NCBI RefSeq assembly: GCF_021730395.1
Contig: NC_069370.1
Coordinates: 70,139,501 to 70,203,500, forward strand
Direction: 5' to 3'
DNA from: Mercenaria mercenaria
Lineage: Eukaryota; Mollusca; Bivalvia; Venerida; Veneridae
Length of the DNA stretch: 64,000 nucleotides
Below the pieces are notes generated by a model. That model saw nothing but the letters and a program-made list of their open reading frames with translations. It ran no database searches and was not told the origin of the DNA. Shown one piece after another: positions 48,770-61,419 of this stretch. The first letter of the stretch is position 1. Each line of letters starts with the position of its first letter. A program made the translations under genes and the position numbers.

Positions 48770-49240
48770 AGTTTGAAGACCTCTATGATAGGTTTGTCTG
48801 TGTTGCTGGCAGGTAGCTTGTTCAAGTCTTGTATAGTTCTCGCGAAAAGGCTTTGTGTGACCACCGTAATATTGATGAATTAATGGAATTCGTTCGTCTG
48901 TTCCTTATCTTGACAGTGGCGGTTGCCTCTAGGATGTGAAACAATTTGAAGAGCATGGTTAGGCATAGCAGAGTGGGTAATCATATATGTGACACATCCA
49001 TGTACATGTATTTTTAATTGTTGTAGAATTATATCAACTTGCTGTTTGCTAGATTCGAAGTTCTTGGCTAAGCTCATAAATTATGAAAATAATTGTACAT
49101 TGAAGATCTTTTTGAGCGTTATCTGTGCTAGGAGTAAGAATCTCATGGAAGCTGGAATGTTTCATTAGTTTGCTAAATATAATGTGTTTTATACTATTGA
49201 TAAACGAGGACTTTCTTGTAGATGGGTGCAATGTCTATTG
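48770..49240 (-). mobile_element. Remnant of a second LINE, ORF2 end, minus strand
   Basis: Minus-strand pieces SHPRGNRH near 48920 and RTIQDLNKLPAS near 48815 follow the pattern of the last part of LINE ORF2 proteins (R-T-x-x-x-W-N-x-L-P). Frames are broken. It is 5' truncated and old. Confidence 0.55.
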
Positions 49241-49299
49241 ATGTTTTGAGGATGCCAGAGCATGGGTGTGCTTGCATCGGCTGCTAGAGGGATTTAGTC

Positions 49300-50921
49300 T
49301 AATAAGGCTACCAGAGGTGTTCTGTGTAAGGCTGTAGTTTACCTTGTCACCAGAGTATATTCAAATTTATTGAACCGTATAAATTCATTGTGCTTCATTT
49401 GATTAAATGTTTTAGCTGCTAAAATCTCATGTATGTTTGTCTCTGTCCCTTTAAGTAAATTGTTATCAAAGTTTGAAGTACAGTACACCCTAAAGATATT
49501 TTATATTGCAAGAAGAAGGAAAATGTGGATATTTAACACTTATAAGCTAATCTTGGTTTTACTCTTATCCGTAGAAATAGGTGTTGCTCATAATTTTATT
49601 AGTATATACATTAGCTTTAGGCTCAAAATGTATGTGTCACGGGTCTAAAGTTTCCATCTTAACGCATTTTCGTTCATTTTTAAGTAGCAATATAATGATA
49701 ACGGGCTTTTCGCCGATTTCAATTCCAATTTCTTTATGATCTAAATCAAATAATAATGATACTTTATGAGCAGAGTATCAAACAATTAACGTTGTACCCT
49801 ATCGCATCTTAAAGTTAAAAGTAACCATGGCATTGGTGACGTTTAAAATATCATTTATCGTTCGTTCTATCGTAATTTCTTAAAAATAAAAAACATATTA
49901 AATAAATAGATCTTTCCCGTTTCATGCAGCTTCAAAACATTTTATTTATAAAGATAGTAATATATTTGCTTTATTCTAATGTATTTAAACAGATATCAAA
50001 GCTGATAATACTTACAGAGTACTCTTATTCTAACATTTTTATGGAAAAATCATGTCTGCTTGCAATTAGATCATTCTCAAAGACCGTTTTGATATACAGT
50101 TAAAAAGCTGATACTGCGTTCCTTAAATATATCAGTGTCAAAGCCTTTGAATGGTAAAAGTAGATATTTAGGTCGCGTGGTTCCTTTCCTTGATAACGTT
50201 TATTTAGTGTAGAATTGACAAATCTCAATGAAAACGGAAAAATATGTACTACGAATCATTACAAATAAGCCACAAAATATAGATCATATTGAAAACCGAA
50301 GACACATGAAAAATATGTCGGCAAATAATGGCCGTTTAAAGTTAGCGCAAACAAATGAAATGCTCGAAATCACGTTCTTACAAGAAATTAGCTGTTACCT
50401 TTTTTGTGCGGTTTTTACGAACACGTTATAGCAAGACGCTATGACGTTACTGCGGTAATTTAGTTATTATTTCGGCCTTATCAAACCACTTACCATCAAA
50501 TTGGAGACACAGTAAAATGAATATACAAACACGTTTAGTTTGTCGAAAATGTTGTCGTAAGTTCTCACATTTGCTTCCGGTTCGACATGCACACATTCAA
50601 ATTTTATGGCATAGGGACCTAGCCTACTAGACCTTCTTCCTTAATTACGTTAGGCGTAGATATATGCATTGCTTTTAAAGATGGAGTATCAATATCTGGA
50701 AGATTGGAAAGGTTCTCTGTAGCAACAGCAGATGGAGGGTTTCACTACGGCCATTGCTATGAGAAAACGGTTCTGATTTAGAAAAGATGTCAAGATAAAT
50801 GTTTGTGTTATAAGACAAAAGTAGATAACGACCTAAATAACAAAAACGTCAACAGATGAAAAAGCGTACCTAAAATTCCAGTGAATGGGGTCATATATCT
50901 ATACACCGATCACATGAACAT
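49300..50921. other. Intergenic, little seen
   Basis: No gene. A short stretch at about 49790-49830 (ATCGCATCTTAAAGTTAAAA) matches 36055-36090, so a dispersed repeat is probably present at both places. Confidence 0.35.
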
Positions 50922-51979
50922 AAACAAGCAAATTCGATGAATTGGTATCCTCCGCTGAATAGGTTTGTGTTGAGAAATGGCAAAGAAATATATCCGGTAA
51001 TGAGTTTAGGATGTTACTAAGAAGCAAATAATTTTATTACACTTGAACTTAAAAGAACAGAAGTCCTTACGAGAGCACAATCAAGTAAGAAATCTGGAAC
51101 GTGGGTGTGTGCGGGGGTGGGGGGGGGGGGGGGGGGGGGGGGGTAAAATTTCACATGTTGATAAATATTCATGGAAGGTTTGAAAAATTAAAAACAATGA
51201 TTAAAAAAATCTTTTTTATAACTTCACATGTTGATAATAAATACTGATGAAAGTAAAAAATGAACAAAAAAATGTTGCGGGGGAGGTGGTGCATGATTGG
51301 GGTGGCGGGGTTGACTGGGTGGAGGAGCAAGGTGGGGGGAGGGTACAACTGTGCATGTTGATAAATATTCATGGAAGATTTAAGATTTAGAAAAAGGAAA
51401 AAGGAAAAAATGTGTGTTGGGTGGGTGGGGAGGTGGAGCGGGTGTGACCAGGGTAGTGGGGGGTGACCGGGTGTGGGTACACAACTTCACATGTTGATAA
51501 TAAACGTTCATGAAAAAACATGAAAGAAATTTAATGAAATTTTCTCAATTGTTTAGTTTGTTATGTACAAATATGTGGATTTTTAAACAATTAAAGGGCA
51601 ATAACTCTGAAGTTACTAAAGAGATCCTGACGAAATTGAGTGTGTACTACCACATTATGATGATCTAAATTCAATTTAACTTTCATAGTTCTAGGTCAAA
51701 TATGTCACAAATTATGAAGCAGAAATTGCCATATTTATAGTACCCTATATAGTTAACACTAGAAACTTCTAAGGGCCATAACTCTGGTGTTACTCGGGCA
51801 ATCTGACAGAAACTTGACAGGCCGCATCTCCCTATCGTGGTAAACATGTACATAAAGTTTTATCTAAATATTCCAAACAACTTCCTAGATATGGCTCCGG
51901 ACGGACGGAAAGACGGATAGAAGGACGGACGGACGACGCCAAAACTATATCCTTCCACCTTCTGAGGGGGATAATAATC
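50922..51979 (+). mobile_element. Tandem-cored element with AACAAG start, copy B
   Basis: Begins AACAAGCAAATTCGATGAAT like the copy at 28779 and ends with a GGACGGACGGACG block followed by GAGGGGGATAATAA. The core units carry TTGATAAATATTCATGGAAG repeats and G-rich stretches. The downstream half contains different units from copy A (AACTCTGGTGTTACT type), so the copies differ in core makeup. Confidence 0.6.
51119..51143. repeat. Poly-G tract (25 G)
   Basis: Uninterrupted G run inside copy B of the tandem-cored element. Confidence 0.9.
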
Positions 51980-52217
51980 TGAAAACTGAGCATAAAACAT
52001 TATATTTTGAAGGAAAAGGACTCTTTTATTGCTGGTCTAAATATACAACATTTATTACCAAATTTAGATGAAATTAAACATATCTTGGGTAATTCTAAAT
52101 CGCCTAAAATACTTGGGTTATGCGAAACTTCTTAAATGATAGCAGTAAACATACAAAATTATGTTTTCGAAGGACGAGATAGTACGGAAGAGCATTAGTG
52201 CCAGGTATGTTTTATTT

Positions 52218-52345
52218 ATCAACTCGAAATTTCGAGATACTAACTCGAAATTTCGGGTTACTACCTCGAAATTTCGAGATACTAAGTCAAAATTTCGAGT
52301 AACTTAATTCGAATTTTCGAGATACACGAAATTTCGACTTCATAT
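52218..52345. repeat. Tandem array of the palindrome TCGAAATTTCGA
   Basis: Five to six copies of an approximately 24-bp unit (ACTCGAAATTTCGAGATACT and variants), each centred on a self-complementary core. Confidence 0.85.
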
Positions 52346-52589
52346 CTTGCCCTTTAATCCTCAAAATGTGAACGTCTGTCCGTCTGTCAAAGGCCAAAAA
52401 TGTAATGGACGACTTTTGACTCTTCGAAATGGAATCATCTATCTACACATCCATATATTGTACCCAACATGTAGCGACTTGAACTTATACTACCATACAT
52501 CAATGTATGACTTATCCCATAGCCTAAAGAGCTACTCCAGATTTCAAATTGTATCCAGGATATATACTTTCATTTACATAGTATGTTCA

Positions 52590-52860
52590 GGTGGTGGGGG
52601 CTCGAACTAGGTCGAAAACCTTCCATATATGGTTTGAATACTTCCCGGTCACTTTTTTTGACTTCTCCTCAAAATCTGGATCTATCCAGGTACCCAGTCT
52701 TGGTTAGACTCATTACTACACGTTCATGTACGGATGTCTTTATTTCCTTGCCATATGGGCTAAAACTAGGTCGAAAACCTTCCAGATATAAACATGGTTT
52801 AAATACTGATATTTTTATGAGCAAACGTTGCCCGGTCATCTTAATTATATGACCATGTAG
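52590..52860. repeat. Diverged tandem duplication, about 165 bp
   Basis: ACTAGGTCGAAAACCTTCCA occurs near 52606 and again near 52771, each followed by similar sequence ending in CCCGGTCA. No coding function is evident. Confidence 0.5.
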
Positions 52861-53259
52861 GGCTACCCGATGGATACACCAAGACACCAAACTGTTACCA
52901 AGCAATATAGAAAATGCTCCCGTTTTCCATTACCCAACCGACTTCATGTATTCGTTATCGAATGCTATTATTTTTTGCACACCGGACTGGCGTATCTGGT
53001 GATTTTACCCATGCTGGAAAGATACATCTGGCACTGACTCTCGTGACAACTAACGATTCCTGCACTGCCAATATCTTGTTCATGTAAAATTAAGTAAAAT
53101 CAAATACTTGACAGTTGTTTTGTTTCCTTAAAGTATATTGCTTGACACAAAATAAGTTTTTTACGAATGAAAATTAGGAGAGGGGGCGAAAATACAAGGT
53201 GGCGATGATAGGGCGGGGTGTATAGGAAAGAAACGCCACAAAACAACAAACAAGACAAT

Positions 53260-54390
53260 ATACGTAACATAAAATACGAAACGGACAAAAAGAAAATGTT
53301 TTAAACAGGGGCACCGCCTTTGAACGGTCAGTAACCTATATAAAGGAAAATGGGGGTTTAAATGTGTTTAGGGCATGCCAACCTTGCACTAAGCCTAGTT
53401 TCAACAAGTTAGACAAGACAGTGTAAATGAAATAACTCTCCGCTGAGAAAGTAAAACATATGAATAGGGTCAATCTAGGTATTATTACTTAACAACTTGC
53501 CCGAAGTCAGAGCACCAAGAGCCTAACTTTTAACGACACGACTAAGCAAGCTGCAAGACAAAGTTCCACTCCTTCCGTCCGTTTTGTGGGATTTAGGAGA
53601 AAAGCATCAACGAGTCTCACACTTTATTAGTCATCGCACCATCAAATAGGAAAGCGTAGCGACTATCTATAGAGAGGTCAGTCACCAAATATGCACTGTG
53701 CTTTACAATTTTTTCATAATATCCTCCTTTGATTAAACTTTTTACATATTTTACAAATATTTAACTTAAGCAATAGGTTTGATTTTCCGAAGTTTATAAA
53801 CTACATCCGAATAGTATGCGGGGTGTGCAAGACCTAGTTTAGAAGTGATATAACGTTTGTGTTATACATTGTATACCTTTAAAAGTTTGGACGATCTGTT
53901 GTAAAATTTAGTGAAAGCCTTCCGTAGTTTATGATGTCAGTAACCCTGTTGTAATAACTTTTCTGTAATATGAAGACTACTATCATAAAAATCCTCTAAC
54001 TTTGAGGAAATTCTTGCAAAACGAACTTGTGAAATATAGACGAAGTATTGTGTCCCTCGAGGGACATCCCCATCCAGGCAGGGAAAGTTGACAATCGTCT
54101 CTTTTATAAACTATCTTGTTTCTTAATTACTAAATTACTATTCACAATAGTTAAATGTGAGTTCTAAATCTGAGTTATTAGCCTTGTTAAGTTGTAATGC
54201 TTTTGGATAAAAGTGTTTCATCATTTCTGAAAAATATAGGTTGTCCATATTTAGAATATCATCAAGGTACTTCGAGTATCCATTATTAGCTGTAATAATG
54301 TCAAACTGTGTCATTTTCATGCCAAATCTTGCAGATGGTTTCTCATTTAAAGCTTCCAGTTTTTGGTTGCGGGTTTATCCCGCTACCAAA
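53260..54390 (-). mobile_element. Reverse-transcriptase element fragment A (Penelope-like suspected)
   Basis: Read on the minus strand, YLDDILNMDNLYF with downstream LQLNKANNSD (54138-54320) looks like the catalytic C box of an RT family widespread in invertebrate genomes. Later minus-strand pieces (FARISSKLEDF and LRKAFTKFYNR, about 54040 to 53880) continue it. The block GGGCACCGCC.TTGAACGGTCAG near 53310 is shared with fragment C at 61.6 kb. It is degraded. A Penelope-type assignment is favoured because a related GIY-YIG-like piece lies nearby. Confidence 0.55.
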
Positions 54391-56228
54391 GTTAAGTGTA
54401 TTTCTGACAATCATGTAGTATCTTTATTTGATTCCAAATCACATCCAAAGGAAGGATGTTCATGTGCTACACAAAGTAGTCCCATTCAAGAACAATGCGG
54501 ATGAATTATCAATGATCAAGTAGTTCTTATTCATCCTCTATCCATTCATACTGGCCATTTAGATTATATAAGATCTGTCAATGATTAGGTATTCCAGCCC
54601 ATGGTTACATCACTGACTTCCCGCTGTTCATGTAAGGTCAGACAGAGTTTATCTTAGATATGAGGCACATTAGTATTTGTTTCTTAAACATATATATTTA
54701 TAGATTAGTATTTTAAATGAAAATAATTCTAGCAAAACCCGCAACCACCAGACATCTCAAGGCTTTGATTCATTTATGAGATGATGTGGTAATTTAGTAC
54801 AAAGAGTAGAAAATCAAAAGTTCTTATAGTAGAACATTTGTAGCTTTTTGGTGACATCTCAAGAATTCTTGGAAGTATTCGATTACTGTTTCTGCATACT
54901 ATGATGGTCTAGAGGACATTTTGATATCAAATCGCGAGTTTACATTCTCAGAAATAATGCTTGTAAGCTGTGGTATTGTTACGAGCTAGCTGGGGGTGTT
55001 TGCTATTACTTGATGGTTCCTTTGGTAGCGTAGTAGTTTGTAGCTAGATGTGGCCTTGAGCTGTTAATAAGTTTGCGTGTGAAGGGTTTGGTCAGTCAAC
55101 TAACTCAAGTTTTAACATATCAGGCGAATAACTAATAACACCGCATAAACAGTTAATTGAGTTTATTCATGTATGTACTTGTAATGTTCATCAAAATGAC
55201 ATCAGAAAATGTTATATTGTTCACATACATATAATCTCAAACGACCATAAGGTGTATTTAATTCAACAGTTAAAACTTGTAAAATAGCAATGTATTTATG
55301 CATTATAATTAAGGCAGTTCAGGCTTTCCATACTTCTTCAAAGATGAGTGCATGTGCACTTAGTAACATGACATTCAGAATTGTACTAAAATAGCCAAAA
55401 ACTTATGCTAAAAAATATGTATAATGTTCCCATAAATGATTCAGATTTGCTGGTATGTAAAATTACTCCAAATATCCAATAAAAGTTGCTTACAATATTG
55501 TTACTCCACTGAAATGTCTGAATTTTTATATACTGTTATAGATCAGAGAAAATCTCTTAAGACACTATAAGCAAAATGTGGCCAATCTGCTTACTATTCT
55601 GAACTTAAGTGATGGTCAAAATTTGGACCCTTTTATACTAAAGGCTCAACCACAACCCAGAAAGTGGTTGAAATAGTCAAAAACAGTTAAATCCACCGCT
55701 TTGGTTGGTGGTTGCAGACAAAAATGGTTGGTGCCAACCATAGCCATCAACCATAAATGGTAAAATTACTTAGAACTTACCTAAAAATATATAACTAGAA
55801 GAAGAACTGAGAAAATGTGATTTTCTCAACAAAAACAACTTAAATTATGAAATTACAGTACCTTAGAATGATTTACAGAGGCTAATGTTACAAGTACTTT
55901 GATTGTCTTGACAACAAGTAAACAAACCCAAAATGCATCAGTACAGCTCAGCTTCCTGTTGACATTTAATACATGTGAAATTGATGCTTAAAATGTTTAA
56001 AGGCTAAAACATCATAAAACGAAGGATTCATTCTAAATTACTCAGCAAAATGATGCAGAATTAATAAGTCTACATGCATGAAAAAAGATTAAGTCCAGGA
56101 ATAAGAAGAAATAGTGAAATTCAACACAAAACTGATGTCATGAAAACAGATGACTGCAGATAAAAGTATAAACATTGGTTACTAGAGTCTCTGCAAACAA
56201 CCAGTATTTGAAACATTTTTATAGCTCT
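54391..56228. other. Intergenic, no gene seen
   Basis: AT-rich. GGTTGCGGGTTTATCCCGC near 54365 has an inverted relative near 54735 (AAAACCCGCAACCACC), possibly the ends of a small eroded element. Confidence 0.35.
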
Positions 56229-56241
56229 GAATGAATTTAAA

Positions 56242-56505
56242 GGGATCTCCGTGGCCGAGTGGTTAAGGTCGCTGACTTCAAATCACTTGCCCCTCATCGA
56301 TGTGGGTTCGCGTTGAATTTTTCATGTGAGAAAGCCATTCAGCTGGCTTACGGAAAGTCAGTGGTTCTACCCAGGTGCCCGCTCGTGATGAAATAATGCA
56401 CGGAGGGGCACATGGGGTCTTCCTCCGCCATCAAAAGCTGGAAAGTCGCCATATGACCTATAATTGTGTCGGTGCGACGTTAAACCCAACAAAATAAATA
56501 AATAA
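56242..56505 (+). mobile_element. tRNA-derived SINE, copy 3 (best preserved)
   Basis: The head GGGATCTCCGTGGCCGAGTG carries an A box, followed by a B-box-like GGGTTCGCG. The common body follows, with GTGCGACGTTAAACCCAAC and an AAATAAATAAATAA tail. It is flanked by a perfect 13-bp target duplication, GAATGAATTTAAA (56229-56241 and 56506-56518). Confidence 0.92.
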
Positions 56506-57029
56506 GAATGAATTTAAAAAGAAAGGGAAAAGGAGAAATAACTAATATTTAGCACATTCCCTCCTGTTTTTTGCCAGTCTCGTATCGGACATGTTTAGTG
56601 TTAGAACACAGGGATAGGGGTTTATAGAATACCCAGAGTCCGTCGAAAGCCTTTCATATGTCAAATACTAATTACAAAAATACCGTTTAATTGGATTAAA
56701 TAATTTTTTTTATACGTTTAAATACGCTTGAACATATGCCATTAGTTATATGACACGTGAGAACAGCGATGATTTATTTTGCTGATATCAATGTTTGCAC
56801 ACAGTTTAGAATGAAAAGAAAATCACAATATTGCGCAATTTTGTTAAGACGTCACTGAAGATCGTTCAGCCATTGGTTTGACGTAAAAAGATTGCGGATG
56901 TGGTATGTGTTTTTCTTGTTTTCGTTTACGTTGTTTTGTTGAACGATTCAGTTATAATTATATCTTTCTTCTTTCGATGTACAACTGGTTTTCAATGTCA
57001 CGATGCTGTTGTAAATAACTAAGTTGAAA

Positions 57030-59120
57030 GTTTCAGAAAATGTTTTATTGAGTTTTTGGAAAGTTAACGTAACAAAACTAACACTAATGTTTCTATTTAT
57101 ATCTATTTGTTAGACATGTTTCGGCCCAATGCCTTCATCAGTAACAACATAAATATACAGGAAATGACGTCATGTTATGTTGCCAAAACGACGTCGCCAA
57201 ATGACGTTACATATTTTGGCACAAGATGAACTAATGACTATTTTTTAGTTTATCAATAATGCATGTATTATGATTTTTGTATAACTAAACTGGTAATGTA
57301 TAAATTAAAGTGGAAAATAACAGTTAATGAAAAAATTAAATAATTATAACAAGTAAATACAGTGGAATTTATTCAAAGTATTTATAAAACACTTTGGCAT
57401 TTAAACCTTTTGGATACAATGTATCAAGTTTGTGAATCCAATATGTTTCTTTTAAGGTTACACTCTACCAATTCAAGTCCTTATTTATTTCATATTAATA
57501 ACAAAACATTCAGACCTCATTTTCAGCACTTTAGAGCATTTCAATGATATGAAAACCATATATGGTCATTTAGTATAACATGTCTTCTTATCAAAAATAG
57601 AAAAATATTGACATGTTATGTTGAATATAAGAAAAATAATCTGTTCTGAGAAACATCACCCTCTAAAAATGTCCCCATGAAAACAGCCGTTTAGCAGTTA
57701 CGCGTAGGTAGACATTTTTCGCAAAGAATAAAACTTATTCCAAGAAATTTACAATGAAAATGGTCTAGATCTATTCTCAATACTATAAGCAATAAACATA
57801 AGCCAAAAATTTAACTGTCACCTCCTCATGTCACTCATTATACCAGATTTCATCCATAGCATGGAACTACATTTTGGACTACTTCACATGTAACACTGAG
57901 TAGTCACTTCCGGTTTGGTGTAATCCGTCCTTAAAGAAACATTTTTCATACTCAAAATGTGTTATTTTCACTTAATTTGTACCAGTAACCTAAATGCATG
58001 AAAAAAATACCAGTTTCAGTTTGATACAATCAATTTTCATGGTTTTATGGCTTTTTCAGTAACGTAAGCTAGCGCACCAAATTTCCTGGAAAAAAGCTGT
58101 CGTGACATCATTTTTGACCACTTTTCCTTGCTTGAGCTTATTTTTGCCATATTTAATCAAGTTTTACCATAAACTGCACTCAAATCACACACTGTTACTG
58201 TAAAATATACCCAAACTCACCCCTGACACCTAAAACATACCAATATTTAGTCAATAAATATGCATTTTTTGAAAAAAATATACCCAAAACAGTGATTTTG
58301 AAATATTTTTAGTTTTTCTTCTTTTTCTCTGCTAAATTGCACTGAAATTGTCATCTTCTATCATAATCTGGCCAAACTAGCCTGTTTACAGCCACATCTA
58401 AACAAGTTTAAATTTTTACCCCTGCACAACTTATAGGTTACACTCTACCAATTCAAGTCCTTACTTATTTCATATTAATAACAAAACATTCAGACCTCAT
58501 TTTCAGCACTTTAGAGCATTTCAATGATATGAAAACCATATATGGTCATTTAGTATAACATGTCTTCTTATCAAAAATAGAAAAATATTGACATGTTATG
58601 TTGAATATAAGAAAAATAATCTGTTCTGAGAAACATCACCCTCTAAAAATGCCCCCATGAAAACAGCCGTTTAGCAGTTACGCGTAGGTAGACATTTTTC
58701 GCAAAGAATAAAACTTATTCCAAGAAATTTACAATGAAAATGGTCTAGATCTATTCTCAATACTATAAGCAATAAACATAAGCCAAAAATTTAACTGTCA
58801 CCTCCTCATGTCACTCATTATACCAGATTTCATCCATAGCATGGAACTACATTTTGGACTACTTCACATGTAACACTGAGTAGTCACTTCCGGTTTGGTG
58901 TAATCCGTCCTTAAAAAGTCTGTGAAAATCATCAGAAACAAAATCAATTGGCATGTAAGAAAATCATCTAACGAATGATTATCAGAATTAAAATTAAGAG
59001 CAACATTTTATGAAAAACTAGGATCAGTAATGCTTCGTATTGTAAATCTATGACTGTTTACGCTTACTCAGAGGCTGAGAAGCCTGTCCAACATATTGTA
59101 TATTACATTTTTACAAGAAA
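57030..59120 (-). mobile_element. Reverse-transcriptase element fragment B (GIY-YIG-like end), interrupted
   Basis: Minus-strand sequence on both sides of an insertion (58915-59110 and 57360-57450) resembles adjacent parts of the GIY-YIG-like endonuclease that follows the RT in this family, and the characteristic 3' segment with GATGAAGGCATTGGGCCGAA lies at about 57120-57160. It is 5' truncated near 59120. The interrupting sequence is listed separately. Confidence 0.5.
57456..58910. mobile_element. TTAA-flanked insertion with 475-bp terminal direct repeats
   Basis: Two direct repeats of 475 bp (57456-57930 and 58436-58910) differ at two positions by eye and flank about 505 bp of non-coding sequence. 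TTAA is present on both outer sides (57452-57455, 58911-58914). Each repeat starts GGTTACACTCTACC and ends TAATCCGTCC. It lies inside an older RT-element fragment. It could be a small LTR-type (TRIM-like) element, although the usual TG...CA ends are lacking, or a piggyBac-like MITE later duplicated. It looks young. Confidence 0.7.
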
Positions 59121-60954
59121 TTAAATAAATAACTTTTTTTTTGTTAAGCAGTTCCTATTTGATCGCAGTTGAGGTAAGTTAACGCTAGCTCCGCGAGAAT
59201 GGCGTCCTGTGTTCTTGTTTTGAATGCGGGCCATCAAAACTGGAAAAACAGTAACCCAAGGATACCTTAAAACCTATTGCTGAAAATATCCTTTTTTGGA
59301 ACGTGCTGTTGTAAAATCTTTATCATCTGGCAGTCTGTTTCGATAACATAAAGGGTAAGTGAATAACATTTCTTAGTTTTATTCCATGGTTAATAATAAA
59401 GTGCCTGCCCGATACACTATACTTTTTATAAATATAGTTTAGTTACCATAGATTTAGAGAAGATACTGAGCATTTTAAGATACATAAATTTAAAATTAAT
59501 TGTTTTTAATTTCAGGGAAAAGATCTAGCTGGCCATTTGTAACCTTACTAAGGCAGAACATAAATGTATTTGAAAATACAATGTGATTTTTATCATAAGA
59601 CTTGAACACTTTTGTGTTTATAGTAATATAGGTGAAGCAACCTTTAATACTATTTGAAAGTTGACGGTGATTGTATGACATTAAACAAGATTGTATTATA
59701 CATAATACAGGTCTAAAACTATTCCTCAACTTATATTTTCTGATAACTTTTGTTGTATTCTGGCATGAAGTTCTTTAAAAATAGTCTCGATCCTTCATCA
59801 TGTGTTCACGATTTTCATGTATGAAATCTGACTTGACCAGCAAGGTGTGCACAGTGCATTTCGTGGTTATTCTTTATGCGAGAGATTTTGTTTACACGCC
59901 GTGATTTTTATTTTTTATTGCGAGGGATCGGTAATGGATATAAAAGATCGAACTAACGGATTTTCTTTATAGATTGGAAAGTTAACCATAGTTTCAAAGG
60001 AATCTGAGGTAAAAACTTCTTTTATTTCTTTTACAGATGTAAAGATGACAGACCAACATTTTTGAAAGAATTGGTGCATAAATGATTCGACGTTCATTGC
60101 CTAATGACATTTTCTCAATAACTGAGGGATATAACTACTGGTATCTCAAAAGCGCATTTTATTTATCAATTTATAAACGACTACACCAAACTTACCCATA
60201 TTACACAATGTGAACTACCAGCAAGATATGCTTATATGTCCAATCGTTATCTTTACGTAGTTACATCAAAGTATATATATATATAGTCTCCATTGTTGAA
60301 AATTCAAAAGACTTTATCAAATGATTAATCTGTTTTGAATTTTACTGAATTTGAGGTTAGAGTGCAAACTTGGTACAAAAATAGCTGATCATGCCCCAAA
60401 GTTGTTTAATTGACTGATTTAAGTGGAGTTAGGGGTTTTTCATTAATTTTAACTTTTGTAATTTAATTAGTTTTTACATAATCAGTATTTAGTGCAATTG
60501 CGCGAATGTTAATAGATGTAGATTTTCAACAGATTTTAAAACAACAGTTACAACGAGAGCTCATGTTCAACGCATAAGCTGTTGGTAGCAACAGGGTATG
60601 AATCTATCAGTTTTAGCACGCTGTAACTTTGAATACAGCACGCCATTGTTAAAACACTTTTCAGGCTCAGTATCGCCGTGACCATTGACATGATTTCCGC
60701 TTAACTGCTGAGGACCACATCAAGTCGTCATGTAACCTCGGAAAACTGTTGGTCTAAGCATTATTTAATTTCTAAACAGATGTCATTTTCAGTTCTGAGG
60801 TCACTTCAACATTGTCCTTTGACTTACTGACACCAAAACATTTTTTAGAGCATCAAACTGGCCGATACTAGGAACACTGGACAGTTACAAATAATATTGT
60901 TATGATTTGGCTATTATTAAACAATAACTTGTATAAATAACGCCTACTCCACTG
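59121..60954. other. Intergenic, no convincing gene
   Basis: Minus-strand open frames of 77 and 60 codons (59496-59729, 59915-60097) have no recognised features. Confidence 0.35.
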
Positions 60955-61419
60955 GCGCCAGACCAGAAAGAAAATGCCTCTGTACATGTTCTATCCTAAC
61001 CCTAGGTATTCTATAAGAATCATGGTCATGAAGGGGAAAATATACTAACTCGTTTCAATCGCGCATTTCATACCTAAAGCACGCAGTTCGGTAAATGTGT
61101 ACTATGGATATCAAACAAATGGTAATTTATCTTCCATTGTGTACCGTCACATTTCTTCAATACTTCTTATCTTACAAAAACAACGCGTAGTTTATAGTTT
61201 TTTCAACGTTACACAAAAAACTTGCTCGACCTTCCCTGGTGAAGTTCCGTTCTAGATTACAAAACCATTCTGATTGGCTGTTGTGAAAATGTATGTCAAT
61301 CGTCATTTTACTACACGTGTTCGCTAATATGTGGAAATGCAGCATAAATGTGCAAAATGAATAAAATAAACAGAACAGATGTAGACCAATGTATGGTTTC
61401 ATATTAAAAATCATATACA

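Noticed and set aside
28449-56505. tRNA genes at the SINE heads
   Set aside because: A and B box-like parts are present but no full cloverleaf; the heads are followed by the SINE body, tail and target duplications.
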